Under the pieces are notes generated by a model that searched no databases, was not told the DNA's origin, and was given only the letters and a program-made list of their open reading frames with translations. The position numbers and the translations under genes are program-made. Shown here piece by piece: positions 27,736-37,735 of a stretch of DNA of 64,000 nt. The stretch is from contig NZ_FQZX01000002.1 of NCBI RefSeq assembly GCF_900142175.1, positions 229,317-293,316 of the forward strand. Direction: 5' to 3'. This DNA comes from Maribacter aquivivus. GTDB lineage: Bacteria > Bacteroidota > Bacteroidia > Flavobacteriales > Flavobacteriaceae. How positions within the stretch are numbered: the first letter of the stretch is position 1; each line of letters starts with the position of its first letter.

Positions 27736-29037
27736 ATGAAAAATCAACAAGAGATTTTATCAAAATTGAATATTGATGCGTTAAATCCGATGCAAGAAAG
27801 TGCGTTAGATGCTATCTCATCATCGAATAATACCATTTTACTTTCTCCGACCGGTACAGGAAAAACTTTGGCTTTTCTTTTACCGGTTTTAGATTTTATG
27901 GACCATGACAATCCTGAAGTTCAGGTTTTGATTTTAGTTCCTTCTCGCGAATTGGCTATTCAGATAGAACAGGTTATTCGTAATATGGGTACTGGTTTTA
28001 AAGTGAATGCCATTTATGGTGGTAGAGCTATGTCTAAAGATAAGATAGAGCTAAAACATACTCCTGCAATTTTAGTTGGAACGCCTGGTAGAATTCTTGA
28101 CCATTTTATGGCAGATCGTTTTACCAAAGAGCATATTAAAACTTTAATTCTTGACGAATTCGATAAGTCTTTAGAAGTCGGATTTGAAGAGGAAATGACT
28201 GAAATTCTTGCGGAATTACCAAATCTTAAAAAACGTATTCTTACTTCTGCAACGGAAGCTGTTAAAATCCCCAAGTTTGTGGGAATGGAAAACCCAAGAA
28301 GAATCAATTATCTTAAGAAAAATACACCATCAAAACTTACTATAAGTACAGTTATCTCTGAAGAAGAAGATAAGTTGAAAACATTAGTTCAACTTTTAAA
28401 ATATATTGGAGAAGAACCAGGTATCATCTTTTGTAATTTAAAGGATAGTATTGATACTGTTAGTTCTTTTCTAAGTCAGAAACATATACTACATGAATGC
28501 TTTTCTGGTGGTATGGAACAGAAAGACCGCGAACGTGCTTTAATTAAATTTAGAAATGGTAGCAGTCGTATTTTAGTTGCAACTGATCTAGCTGGTAGAG
28601 GTATTGATATTCCCGAATTAAATTTTATCATTCATTACGAATTACCACAACGTATTGAAGAATTTACCCATCGTAATGGTAGAACTGCTCGTGTAAATGA
28701 AGCAGGTACCGCATATATTGTAAAATGGGATAAAGAAAAATTACCTGGGTTTGCTTCAAATTCAAAACCAATAAACATAGGTAAAACCAATAGGTTAGGG
28801 GACCCATTTTGGGAAACGCTATTTATTTCTGGTGGCAGAAAAGATAAAATATCTAAAGGTGATATTGCGGGACTTTTCTTTAAACAAGGTGGTTTGAACC
28901 GAGATGAATTGGGAGACATAGAACTAAAACAAGATTGTGCTTTTGTAGCAGTACCGAAAAGTAAATCTCAAGAACTCGTAAGCGAGTTAAATAATTCTAG
29001 ATTAAAAAAGAAGAAAGTACGTATTACCGTACTTTAA
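27736..29037 (+). CDS. DEAD-box family RNA helicase with DEFD motif II
   Basis: A 433-residue SF2 RNA helicase. The Q motif LNIDALNPMQESAL is followed by motif I SPTGTGKT (37-44), PSRELAIQIEQ, TPGRILD, motif II D140-E-F-D143 instead of DEAD, TSATE, and motif VI HRNGRTAR. The C-terminal region is a short basic tail (LKKKKVRITVL). The second Asp-to-Phe variant retains both metal-binding acidic residues, so ATPase activity is expected. The role is probably RNA unwinding in ribosome assembly or stress. It is 31 nt after the J/KTSC gene and 33 nt before the SDR gene, so cotranscription is likely. Confidence 0.9.
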   Translation: MKNQQEILSKLNIDALNPMQESALDAISSSNNTILLSPTGTGKTLAFLLPVLDFMDHDNPEVQVLILVPSRELAIQIEQVIRNMGTGFKVNAIYGGRAMSKDKIELKHTPAILVGTPGRILDHFMADRFTKEHIKTLILDEFDKSLEVGFEEEMTEILAELPNLKKRILTSATEAVKIPKFVGMENPRRINYLKKNTPSKLTISTVISEEEDKLKTLVQLLKYIGEEPGIIFCNLKDSIDTVSSFLSQKHILHECFSGGMEQKDRERALIKFRNGSSRILVATDLAGRGIDIPELNFIIHYELPQRIEEFTHRNGRTARVNEAGTAYIVKWDKEKLPGFASNSKPINIGKTNRLGDPFWETLFISGGRKDKISKGDIAGLFFKQGGLNRDELGDIELKQDCAFVAVPKSKSQELVSELNNSRLKKKKVRITVL

Positions 29038-29070
29038 TCATAGTTAGTATTTTTGCCCTTTTAAGGTAGT

Positions 29071-30624
29071 ATGATGAAGGATAAACAGCACGAGAACGAA
29101 ACTGATATCGATTTAAACGAGATTGAAAGTTGTATTGAGATTTTAAATCGTTTGGTAACAGATACCAATCAAATATTTGAAATTCCTGAAGACAGAAGAA
29201 TTGCCTTAATTAAAGTTGCTGGTCAGTTATCTCGTCCTAATAAGCAAGAGTTTGCCAAACGGGTTAAAGATGCCAAACGTAACGAAAAAAGAAAGCAAGC
29301 AGTTCGCGATAAGCATGCTCGTAAAGAAACAGGTATAAGAAGTGCACGTGAAGCTCATGTATTTGTTGCTCCAAAATTACTACCTGCTGCAGAACTAGCA
29401 AGTAAAGATTTACCTGAACTTACAACTCCACGAAATTGCTACGTATGTAAGGCTGAGTTTACTAAGCTGCATCATTTTTATGACACCATGTGTACAGATT
29501 GTGGTGATTTCAATTATGCGAAAAGATTCCAGAATGCCAATGTAAAAGGTCAGGTTGCGGTTATTACCGGATCTCGCTTAAAAATTGGTTATCATATTAC
29601 GTTAATGTTACTTCGTGGCGGAGCTACCGTTATAGCCACCACACGTTTCCCTGTAGACTCTGCCCTTCGTTTTTCTAAGGAAGAAGATTTTATGGAGTGG
29701 GGGCATCGACTAAAAATTCACGGATTAGATTTACGCCACATCCCTAGTGTTGAGATATTCTGCAATTTTATTGAGCAGCAATATGACAAGCTTGATATAT
29801 TAATAAACAACGCAGCACAAACGGTACGTAGACCAGCAGGATTTTACCATCACTTAATGGAAAATGAAGAACGTGAATTTTCTTCATTGCCAAAGTTTGC
29901 ACAAATGGTATTGAGCGACCATGAAAGTTGTTTAGACGAATTAAAATCATTCAGTTCTAAAGCTTCTCCTAATCAAAACATGCCGGTTACTTGGCACGGA
30001 CCAGAACCTGGTATTGGTTTACGAGCTTCTGCAAAGCTGTCTCAGATTCCTTATAGTTTTGATAATGCGTTGGTAGCCCAAGAGGTTTTCCCAACGGGAG
30101 AATTGGATGCCGACTTACAACAAGTAGATTTACGTAAAACCAATAGCTGGAGGTTAAAGCTAGGTGAAATTGAAACCACCGAAATGATTGAGGTTCAGCT
30201 CGTTAATTCAGTAGCACCATTTGTGTTATGCAACCGTTTGGCAGAATTGATGAAGAAAGAGAACACAGGTCAGAAGCATATTATTAACGTAACGGCGATG
30301 GAAGGTAAATTCCACCGTTTCTTCAAAGAATCTCGTCATCCACATACCAATATGGCCAAGGCTGCTTTAAATATGTTGACACATACTGCTGCAGGTGAAT
30401 TGGCTAAAGACGGAATTTTCATGAATGCTGTTGATACAGGTTGGGTTACTGATGAAGACCCTGCTGAATTGGCTAAAATGAAACAAGAAGTACACGATTT
30501 TCAACCACCTCTAGATATCGTTGATGGCGCTGCTCGTGTAATGGATCCTTTATTTGACGGTATTAATACCGGAAAACATTGGTGTGGTAAATTCTTAAAA
30601 GACTATTTTCCAATAGATTGGTAG
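29071..30624 (+). CDS. Zinc-ribbon SDR-like protein with altered active site
   Basis: A 517-residue protein. Residues 1-115 are helical and basic. A four-Cys ribbon C123-x2-C126 ... C141-x2-C144 follows ([15 protein letters not shown]), probably binding Zn. From about 160 comes an SDR fold with the nucleotide loop [11 protein letters not shown] and NNAAQTV. The usual YxxxK catalytic motif is replaced by T426-N-M-A-K430, so Tyr is lost and Lys kept, and the Ser position reads NVTA. It may bind NAD(P) without classical catalysis. Similar multi-domain SDR proteins exist in many bacteria and plants, but their function is unclear. It is in line with the DEFD helicase. Confidence 0.75.
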   Translation: MMKDKQHENETDIDLNEIESCIEILNRLVTDTNQIFEIPEDRRIALIKVAGQLSRPNKQEFAKRVKDAKRNEKRKQAVRDKHARKETGIRSAREAHVFVAPKLLPAAELASKDLPELTTPRNCYVCKAEFTKLHHFYDTMCTDCGDFNYAKRFQNANVKGQVAVITGSRLKIGYHITLMLLRGGATVIATTRFPVDSALRFSKEEDFMEWGHRLKIHGLDLRHIPSVEIFCNFIEQQYDKLDILINNAAQTVRRPAGFYHHLMENEEREFSSLPKFAQMVLSDHESCLDELKSFSSKASPNQNMPVTWHGPEPGIGLRASAKLSQIPYSFDNALVAQEVFPTGELDADLQQVDLRKTNSWRLKLGEIETTEMIEVQLVNSVAPFVLCNRLAELMKKENTGQKHIINVTAMEGKFHRFFKESRHPHTNMAKAALNMLTHTAAGELAKDGIFMNAVDTGWVTDEDPAELAKMKQEVHDFQPPLDIVDGAARVMDPLFDGINTGKHWCGKFLKDYFPIDW

Positions 30625-30751
30625 TTACATTATTCTTAAAAAATGTTGTTTTTATTGCCGCATCCTAAATTGTTTAGGAACATTTAATAAAAAGTTAAAA
30701 CTCTTACCGTTCTAATTTACTAGTCTGAATCTATTTTCGTTTTTTTGCGGC

Positions 30752-32710
30752 ATGATTAGGCTAACTATCAAACCATTACTACAATTTCTTGTATTTATAG
30801 TTGTCGGAATTTCCATTCCGATGAACGGTCAAGAAATCCAAACGTATAACGGACCTTTACAAATAGGTAAGTATAACGGTAAAGCAACGTATTCTTATAA
30901 ACTTGTTGATAACGATACTGTTCTCGATGGCGATTTTACGGTACTACGTTCAAATCTTCAAGAACTCTTAGAGAAGCAAGATTATTCGTTTCAATTTAAG
31001 GGAGCTTTCGTTGATGGCACCGCAAACGGACCATGGAAGTTTCAATTCGGGAAATTTAACTCCAAGAGTCAGTCTGAAATTATAGACTACCAATACCGTG
31101 TTCTTGTTAATGGAATTCAAAAATCCGCTAGTGGAAAAATTCAAATGGGTAAACCCAATGGTAAGTGGACCATTTTAGAAGAACAAATTGAAAATTCTGA
31201 AATATCAAATACCTTATTTAAAAGCGTTATTTCTTTTGAAAATGGCGTTCCGCAGAAGAATTTTAGTATAAATAATGAAAACTATATATTAGTAGGTAGA
31301 TTTCTACGAGATGGTTTGGCCCATGATGAGTGGTCTTTATTTCCTTCAAACGGAATGGACCAATCTGAAAGCTGGTATTTTAAAGATGGCTTATTGCAAT
31401 CGATTAGGGTGGATGACGAAAGTGATCATAAAACTATAAAAGGATACAAAGGCTATAACGGGCAAACTAAAATCATTAATCTAAATGCGGGTTATATTAA
31501 AGCCTTAGAAATTCAACTTTCGCAAGTAGATGTTGACATTCTACATCATAATAGTTTACCTGAACTTTTAAAGCAAAATGCAGCACGTTACCAAGAAGTT
31601 GATGATATATTATCTGAATTAGGTAAGTCAGAATTTCTTCCTGAATTTAAAGTTAAGGTTCCTTATTATCCGTTAGATTCTTTAGAAGTCTCTAAAGTTG
31701 ATAGCATAGTATCCTATTATAAAAAAGCAAATGAATTAAGTGAATCTATACTGCACAATTCACAATTGAATATTCTAAAATTATCTGATACCAACACAGC
31801 GTATCAGTACAATACCGTACTTCACCTAAAAGAAAAGTTTCTTAAGCCTATTCAAGAAATTGTAAGTTATGATTCTTTGGGTATTTTGGAATATACATCC
31901 CGCCAACAGCTAATAAACCATGTATTTCCGGCAGGAATGCCAAAATCTAAAGTGGATATTGAGATGCAAATAGATAGTGTAAAATCTTCTAAGCCGTATA
32001 CAATTACTTCAAATGCTGTAACCAATACCGATAATTCTAGCATAGCGAATATTGAAGCTGTTGCTAAAATGGGATATGACGGTATTCTGTCTATCGCCAA
32101 CGAGGTTAAAGAAACATTAGCGCAAGAAAAAAGACAAAATGAGTTGGCTAGTTTAGAAGAGGAAATCATATTACAGAACGATTCATTAGTAACTTTTATT
32201 GAAGCGATAAAGGATAGTATTCCACTAAAATATGCCAATTCTTTACATCAAATTAAATCTTTTGCTAGTACTACGTTGAACGATTACTCTAAAGTAAAAT
32301 CTGCTCAAAACAGATTAGCTGCTGCTAGAAATACGGTTGAATGTCTTGACAATTTAAACGATTTATCAAGAACTGTTTCACAAATGCCAGTATACCATAC
32401 GGCTATTAAAGAAAGTTATACCGATCGTATTTGGAATCCGTTTATGGCAACATTGATGGATGAGGATATTAAAAAGAAAATTACATCAGCTTATTCCAAA
32501 ATTTTAGAACCTTACTTCTTAACTGAAATAGAACAGCATATATCTTGTGAGACTATTAAAAATTTAAACAATACGATTACGGCTACGTACAAAAAGGTTC
32601 TAGAACTAAAAGATCAAGACACCAAAAAGCTGGAAAGAAAGCTCAAAAAAGAAAAAGACCCTGTTACTGTATTAGAGATGTTGAATGTACAAAACACTAC
32701 AAAGCAATAG
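30752..32710 (+). CDS. Exported MORN-like/coiled-coil protein, unknown function
   Basis: A 652-residue exported protein; the signal peptide ends around IPMNGQ. Residues 25-230 contain imperfect MORN-like strands (YNGPLQIGKYNGKATYSY, FKGAFVDGTANGPWKF, VGRFLRDGLAHDEWSLF). The remaining ~400 residues are predominantly alpha-helical with coiled-coil segments, ending in a charged tail KKLERKLKKEKDP. No catalytic motif is seen. The DUF2490 gene starts 4 nt later and a MORN-repeat gene follows, so this is a three-gene envelope operon. It may be a periplasmic or surface scaffold; this is inference. Confidence 0.7.
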   Translation: MIRLTIKPLLQFLVFIVVGISIPMNGQEIQTYNGPLQIGKYNGKATYSYKLVDNDTVLDGDFTVLRSNLQELLEKQDYSFQFKGAFVDGTANGPWKFQFGKFNSKSQSEIIDYQYRVLVNGIQKSASGKIQMGKPNGKWTILEEQIENSEISNTLFKSVISFENGVPQKNFSINNENYILVGRFLRDGLAHDEWSLFPSNGMDQSESWYFKDGLLQSIRVDDESDHKTIKGYKGYNGQTKIINLNAGYIKALEIQLSQVDVDILHHNSLPELLKQNAARYQEVDDILSELGKSEFLPEFKVKVPYYPLDSLEVSKVDSIVSYYKKANELSESILHNSQLNILKLSDTNTAYQYNTVLHLKEKFLKPIQEIVSYDSLGILEYTSRQQLINHVFPAGMPKSKVDIEMQIDSVKSSKPYTITSNAVTNTDNSSIANIEAVAKMGYDGILSIANEVKETLAQEKRQNELASLEEEIILQNDSLVTFIEAIKDSIPLKYANSLHQIKSFASTTLNDYSKVKSAQNRLAAARNTVECLDNLNDLSRTVSQMPVYHTAIKESYTDRIWNPFMATLMDEDIKKKITSAYSKILEPYFLTEIEQHISCETIKNLNNTITATYKKVLELKDQDTKKLERKLKKEKDPVTVLEMLNVQNTTKQ

Positions 32711-32713
32711 CCT

Positions 32714-33547
32714 ATGAAAACGTTTCGTACACATATCGTAAAGCTTTCTTTTTTAATGCTTTTTGCCTTTGTTTTTAAAGGATTAGCACAAGAAAAAGAA
32801 GCCGTAGAATTGCCAGAATATTCGAAGTATAAAGATTTAGGTACCAAAACCTGGATCAATACTTATGGGAATATTAGAATTAGCAAACGCTTATTTTGGG
32901 ATGCACAGACGCATTTAAGATTAGAAGAAACGGAAGCTACACCATTTTTTGGGCAAGTAGCTCAGGTTTATAATAGACACGCTATTGGGTATATACACTC
33001 TAAATATTTCAATGTTCGTTTAGGCGGAGTGTTACGTTTAAACTTCAATACAGATGAAGCCTCTACGGATCGTAATTTGGTACCTGAGTGGCGTATTTGG
33101 CATCAATATCAATTTGCGCAGTCATTGGCAAGTATGATGATTTATCACCGTATTCGTATTGAACATCGTTGGACACAAAGTTTTGTAGAGAATAGCGAAT
33201 ACATATTTAGAAACCGTTGGAGGTATATGTTCAGAATGAAAATCCCTTTGAACAATCATAAGCTAAAACCTAAGACTTTTTATGTAGCTCCTGAGGCTGA
33301 ATTAATCATGCAAAGTGGAAAAGCAGTTGTTGCTAGTCCTATGGAAGATTTACGATTAACGACTACTTTGGGCTATATTCTTACACCAAGATTAACTGTT
33401 GCGGCAGGAGCCATGTATTCTCAGGGTCAAGATCTAAAGAACGGCGGGTATTACAAGCAAAGTTGGGCGATGCGTTTTCACGTATACTATTCACCAGATT
33501 TTAGAAAGGTTAAAAACAAGCTTCCAGAAATTCATTTAACAGATTAA
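32714..33547 (+). CDS. DUF2490 outer-membrane barrel-like protein
   Basis: A 277-residue exported protein: signal peptide ending FKGLAQE, then DUF2490, visible as KTWINTYGNIRISKRLFW and the HRIRIEHRW, FRNRWRYMFRMKIP segments rich in aromatic strands. DUF2490 proteins are predicted outer-membrane beta-barrels of Bacteroidota. The C-terminal strand WAMRFHVYYSPDF could be the final barrel strand. It lies between the coiled-coil protein (4 nt gap) and the MORN protein (22 nt gap). Substrate or function is unknown. Confidence 0.85.
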   Translation: MKTFRTHIVKLSFLMLFAFVFKGLAQEKEAVELPEYSKYKDLGTKTWINTYGNIRISKRLFWDAQTHLRLEETEATPFFGQVAQVYNRHAIGYIHSKYFNVRLGGVLRLNFNTDEASTDRNLVPEWRIWHQYQFAQSLASMMIYHRIRIEHRWTQSFVENSEYIFRNRWRYMFRMKIPLNNHKLKPKTFYVAPEAELIMQSGKAVVASPMEDLRLTTTLGYILTPRLTVAAGAMYSQGQDLKNGGYYKQSWAMRFHVYYSPDFRKVKNKLPEIHLTD

Positions 33548-33569
33548 TACCATAGAGCAAACAAACACT

Positions 33570-34406
33570 ATGAAAAAAAGATATGTAACATTGTACGGTC
33601 TGTTAGCCATCACATCTGTATTGGCAATTTATTTTGGCATCAAATCAAGCACGCTGCAAAATGAAATAGGGGAGAGTAGCAAGGCAAAAAAGGAGTTAGA
33701 TGTTCTTGTAACTGGTAATAAAGAATTAATCGCAATCGATTCTGTTTTAATGAAAGGCGATTATAATAAAGCTATTGAATCGTATAATACTACACTTCAA
33801 AATCACGAAGAGCTGAACAGCGTTATTCCATTACGTATTGCTCTTGCTAAAAAGTTAATGCAAAACAATATTGTAAATGCTTCTGATGAGGAAACCAAAA
33901 AAACATCCATCGATTCAATTGCTATTGCCCCAGTTGCGCAAAGTGAAATTAGAAGTATAGATTCTTTAAGTTTTGCATTAGAAAAAGCTCGCGTTCAACT
34001 AAGTAATATGCGTAAGCAACTGAACAATAAATCATTTGGAGAATACCTTAGTTTTACTAGTAAGAAAGGAACTGGATTGCATTATGTTGGTCAAGTAAAA
34101 AACAACAAGGCCAATGGTATCGGCATTGCCGTACTTGAGACGGGTAGCAGGTATGAAGGCGAATGGAAAGACAATCTACGCGAAGGTAATGGCACATTTT
34201 ACTGGTCTGACGGTGAATATTATATTGGTAGTTACAAAGATGATATGCGAAATGGTGAAGGCACTTATTTTTGGCCTAACGGTGAAAAATACAAAGGACA
34301 GTGGAAAAACGACAAGCGAAATGGAAAAGGTATTTTTCATAAGAAAGAAGGCTCTGTTATAAGTGGTATTTGGGAAAATGACAAGCTTAAAGATACTGAC
34401 AAGTAG
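33570..34406 (+). CDS. Membrane-anchored MORN-repeat protein
   Basis: A 278-residue protein with an N-terminal transmembrane helix (residues 5-24) and a coiled-coil/charged region to about 165. It ends with four to five MORN repeats (YVGQVKNNKANGIGIAV, YEGEWKDNLREGNGTFYW, YIGSYKDDMRNGEGTYFW, YKGQWKNDKRNGKGIFH). MORN repeats bind lipids or proteins in several systems. It is the last gene of the three-gene cluster and resembles its first gene in using MORN-type sheets. It is probably a periplasm-facing scaffold. Confidence 0.85.
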   Translation: MKKRYVTLYGLLAITSVLAIYFGIKSSTLQNEIGESSKAKKELDVLVTGNKELIAIDSVLMKGDYNKAIESYNTTLQNHEELNSVIPLRIALAKKLMQNNIVNASDEETKKTSIDSIAIAPVAQSEIRSIDSLSFALEKARVQLSNMRKQLNNKSFGEYLSFTSKKGTGLHYVGQVKNNKANGIGIAVLETGSRYEGEWKDNLREGNGTFYWSDGEYYIGSYKDDMRNGEGTYFWPNGEKYKGQWKNDKRNGKGIFHKKEGSVISGIWENDKLKDTDK

Positions 34407-34573
34407 ATATACGCTATAATAGCAGCATATTATATAATTTTCAGCAACGAGATTACGTCAAATCTCAGTATGTAATTGTCAAATTAAGAAAATCGTAAAA
34501 ATGATTTTCAATATATGTTATACGTATCAGTTTAAGTAACTTTAGGTTTTAACCAACCTATTATTTAAGCTAA

Positions 34574-37500
34574 ATGAAAACCTTTGTTCGTTTCCTTTCC
34601 ATTTCTACATTTTTACTAAGTACAACCTTAGTTCTTGCCCAAGATTTTTCCGCATTTGAATACCGTACTATTGGTCCCTCTAGAGGTGGTCGTGTTACTA
34701 CGGTTACTGGTACTCCTGTTTTACCAGGTACTTTTTACCTAGGTGCATCTGGTGCCGGTGTTTGGAAAACAGATGATTATGGCACATCTTGGAATAATGT
34801 TTCTGACGGATTTTTTGACACTCCTTCTATTGGTGCTATTGAAGTTGCTCTTAATGACCCTAATATTGTTTATGTAGGTACTGGTTCTGACGGACTGCGT
34901 AGTAACATCATCAGCGGAAAAGGAGTTTATAAATCTATAGATGCCGGAAAAACTTGGGACCATATAGGTTTGGCAAAAGCCGGACAAATTGGTGCCGTGG
35001 AAATTGACCCTACCAATAGTAACATCGTTTGGGTAGCGGCAATTGGTGATGCTTTTAAAGCTAATGAAGAGCGAGGCATTTACAAAACAATTGATGGTGG
35101 TGCTACTTGGGAAAAAATGCTGCACATATCTAATACAACCGGATTTGCAGATTTAGAACTTTTACCCGGCAACCCTAATGTTGTTTATGCAGCTGCTTGG
35201 AAAGCACAACGTACTCCTTGGACAATTATATCTGGTGGAGAGAACAAAGAAGGCGGTATTTATAAATCAGTTAATGGAGGTAAAGATTGGATTAAACTAG
35301 AAACAGGATTGCCAAAAGGATTGATAGGTAAAATAGATTTAGCAGTATCGGTCGTAGATTCTAGTATACTTTATGCAGTAATAGAAGCTCCAGGCGATGA
35401 AGGCGGAGTTTACAAATCTGTTGATCAAGGAAAAACATTTGTTCAAACGTCAAGTAATAAAGGTTTAGTTAATAGACCATTTTATTATATTAATATAGAG
35501 CTAGACCCAACCAATCCTGATATTGTGTATTCTAATGCCAATCCATTATTAAAGTCTACGGATGGTGGTAAGAACTGGACAATGATGGCTGTACCACATG
35601 GCGATAACCATGATATCTGGTTAAATCCTAATAATCCTGATTTATTAATTCAGTGTAATGATGGTGGCGCCAATGTATCGCATAACGGAGGTAAAACATG
35701 GTCCTCACAATTCAACCAACCAACAGCTGAAATTTATCAGGTAGCGGTAGATGATCAATATCCTTATTGGATCTATGGTGCACAACAAGATAATACTACC
35801 ATTGCAATTCCAAGTTCGGCTCCAAGTGGAACTTCTGTTCAAGGTACACAGGTAATGATTGAAGTTGGTGGCTGTGAAACAGGTCCGTCAATTCCAAAAC
35901 CTGGCAATCACAATATTGTTTACAACAATTGTAAAGGACGCTTTAGTGTTTATAATAAAATAACAGGTACAGGTAGAGAATACTCTATAGGTGCTTCCAA
36001 TATTTACGGACATAACCCTAAAGATTTAAAATACAGGTTTCAACGTGTAGCTCCTGTTCACGTATCTCCACATGATCCTGATGTAGTTTACATGGGTTCT
36101 CAATTTGTGCATAAAACAAGAAATGACGGAGTTATTTGGGAAACCATTTCTCCAGATTTAACTGCCTTTGAAGCAGATAAGCAGGTTATTTCAGGAAGTC
36201 CAATAACTAGAGACATTACCGGTGAAGAATATTACAGTACAATTTATTCGATAAGAGAATCTAAAATAAAGAAAGACCTTATTTGGACGGGATCTAATGA
36301 CGGTGTTGTTTCAATAACCCAAGATGGCGGACAAACATGGTCAAATGTTACACCTAAGAAAATGCCAAAAGGCGGAAGAGTTGAATCAATTGAACCTTCC
36401 CAATTTGACCCTGCAAAAGCTTACATTTCGGTAGATAGACATTTGTTAGGTGATGCTACTCCGTATTTTTATAAAACAGTAGATTATGGTAAAACTTGGG
36501 AATTGATAAGTACCACTACAAACGGAATTCCAGCTGACTATACCGCTAAAGTATTACGTGAAGACCCAGAAACTGCTGGACTTCTTTATGCAGGTACAGA
36601 ATACGGAATGTTTGTTTCTCTGGATGACGGTAAACTATGGAAGTCGTTTCAACAAAACTTACCCGTTACACCTATTACCGATATCATTATTAAAAGAGGA
36701 GATTTGGTTTTAAGTACCATGGGTCGTGGTTTCTGGGTATTAGATAATATTACCTCCTTAAGAAATACAGATATTGCGACACTTTCGGATTCCCCTGTTT
36801 TGTTCAAACCAGATAACACGATTAGATATCGTACACCAAGAAGAGCAAAAGGTTTTCCTGACTATCCTTCAACCGGAGTATTAATTGATTACTACCTTCC
36901 CAAAGAACTTAAAAGCGAGGTGAAATTAGAAATTTTAAATGCTAACAAACAGTCAGTTGCTTCTATTTTAAGTGATTCTACAAAGATTAAATCTAGCAAG
37001 GAAGAAGTTGAAAATATGGGGCTTAGTACGACTTTTAGTTACTTTGATGCAAAGCTTGAAACCAAAAAAGGTATTAATAGATTTCAATGGGATATGCGTC
37101 AAAAAGGTGCATGGAGCGATAAAGAATCTAGAAGGTATAAAAATGGACCTGTAGTACCACCAGGTAACTATATTGCTAAATTAACAGTAGGAGAGAAGAT
37201 TTTGGAGCAGCCTTTTGAAATTTTGGTAGATCCACGTTTAGGAGAAGAAGGTATAGATAATACTATCATTCTTGATCACTTAGCTTTTGAGAATAAAGTG
37301 CTTGATTTATTAACGGAAGCCAGAAAGTTTCAGTCAGAATTAGAAGCACAGATCAAGAAAACTAAAGGAGATGAAAAAGCTTCCTTAGAGACTGTTTTAA
37401 AAGAAATAAAAAATGATGAAGGTGCATATCCTCAACAAATGCTGGTTGCCCAAATATCCTATTTATCCTATATCGTTGGTGGTGCAGATAAAGTGCCCGG

Positions 37501-37576
37501 CAATGAAGAAGTAGAACGTCTTAAAGAGTTACAACAACAGTTTAATTCTGTGAAAAATAAAGTAAAACTTAACTAA
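34574..37576 (+). CDS. BNR/sortilin-like ten-bladed propeller exported protein
   Basis: A 1000-residue exported protein: signal peptide ending TLVLAQ, then a large beta-propeller with many Asp-box/BNR repeats (VWKTDDYGTSWNN, YKSIDAGKTWDH, YKTIDGGATWEK, FYKTVDYGKTWEL) typical of the VPS10/sortilin or glycosyl-hydrolase-type WD40/YVTN/BNR superfamily. After the propeller, about residue 740, comes a beta domain with the FQWDMRQKGAW segment. The ~120-residue C-terminal helical region follows. Proteins of this build are abundant in marine Flavobacteria and are suspected of binding sugars or peptides; catalytic residues are not clear. It is a single gene with a hairpin downstream. Confidence 0.87.
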   Translation: MKTFVRFLSISTFLLSTTLVLAQDFSAFEYRTIGPSRGGRVTTVTGTPVLPGTFYLGASGAGVWKTDDYGTSWNNVSDGFFDTPSIGAIEVALNDPNIVYVGTGSDGLRSNIISGKGVYKSIDAGKTWDHIGLAKAGQIGAVEIDPTNSNIVWVAAIGDAFKANEERGIYKTIDGGATWEKMLHISNTTGFADLELLPGNPNVVYAAAWKAQRTPWTIISGGENKEGGIYKSVNGGKDWIKLETGLPKGLIGKIDLAVSVVDSSILYAVIEAPGDEGGVYKSVDQGKTFVQTSSNKGLVNRPFYYINIELDPTNPDIVYSNANPLLKSTDGGKNWTMMAVPHGDNHDIWLNPNNPDLLIQCNDGGANVSHNGGKTWSSQFNQPTAEIYQVAVDDQYPYWIYGAQQDNTTIAIPSSAPSGTSVQGTQVMIEVGGCETGPSIPKPGNHNIVYNNCKGRFSVYNKITGTGREYSIGASNIYGHNPKDLKYRFQRVAPVHVSPHDPDVVYMGSQFVHKTRNDGVIWETISPDLTAFEADKQVISGSPITRDITGEEYYSTIYSIRESKIKKDLIWTGSNDGVVSITQDGGQTWSNVTPKKMPKGGRVESIEPSQFDPAKAYISVDRHLLGDATPYFYKTVDYGKTWELISTTTNGIPADYTAKVLREDPETAGLLYAGTEYGMFVSLDDGKLWKSFQQNLPVTPITDIIIKRGDLVLSTMGRGFWVLDNITSLRNTDIATLSDSPVLFKPDNTIRYRTPRRAKGFPDYPSTGVLIDYYLPKELKSEVKLEILNANKQSVASILSDSTKIKSSKEEVENMGLSTTFSYFDAKLETKKGINRFQWDMRQKGAWSDKESRRYKNGPVVPPGNYIAKLTVGEKILEQPFEILVDPRLGEEGIDNTIILDHLAFENKVLDLLTEARKFQSELEAQIKKTKGDEKASLETVLKEIKNDEGAYPQQMLVAQISYLSYIVGGADKVPGNEEVERLKELQQQFNSVKNKVKLN

Positions 37577-37584
37577 ATATTTAC

Positions 37585-37617
37585 TGGGCAATTGTTACGA
37601 ATAACAACAATTGCCCA
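37585..37617 (+). terminator. Possible terminator hairpin
   Basis: A perfect 12-bp stem TGGGCAATTGTT with a 9-nt loop, just after the BNR gene. It is followed by A rather than T residues, so it may be a 3'-end stabilising hairpin more than an intrinsic terminator. Confidence 0.45.
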
Positions 37618-37735
37618 AAAATCTCGTCGATAGAATAAAGGTTTCCGTATAAACAAAAGAGCCAGACTTCTATTACATTCTACCAGAAAAGTTTAAAGTT
37701 TCATTTTTGAAGTGTTAATTAAAAACACGCTTTAA

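Noticed and set aside
30663..30679. TCCTAAA/TTTAGGA hairpin after the SDR-like gene as a terminator
   Set aside because: A short AT-rich stem without a T tract; it is too weak to call.
37634..37653. AATAAAGGTTTCCGTATAAA, nearly repeated at 63743-63762 with one mismatch, as a dispersed repeat
   Set aside because: A 19/20 match in 64 kb of AT-rich sequence is about what chance predicts, and the surroundings show no further similarity.
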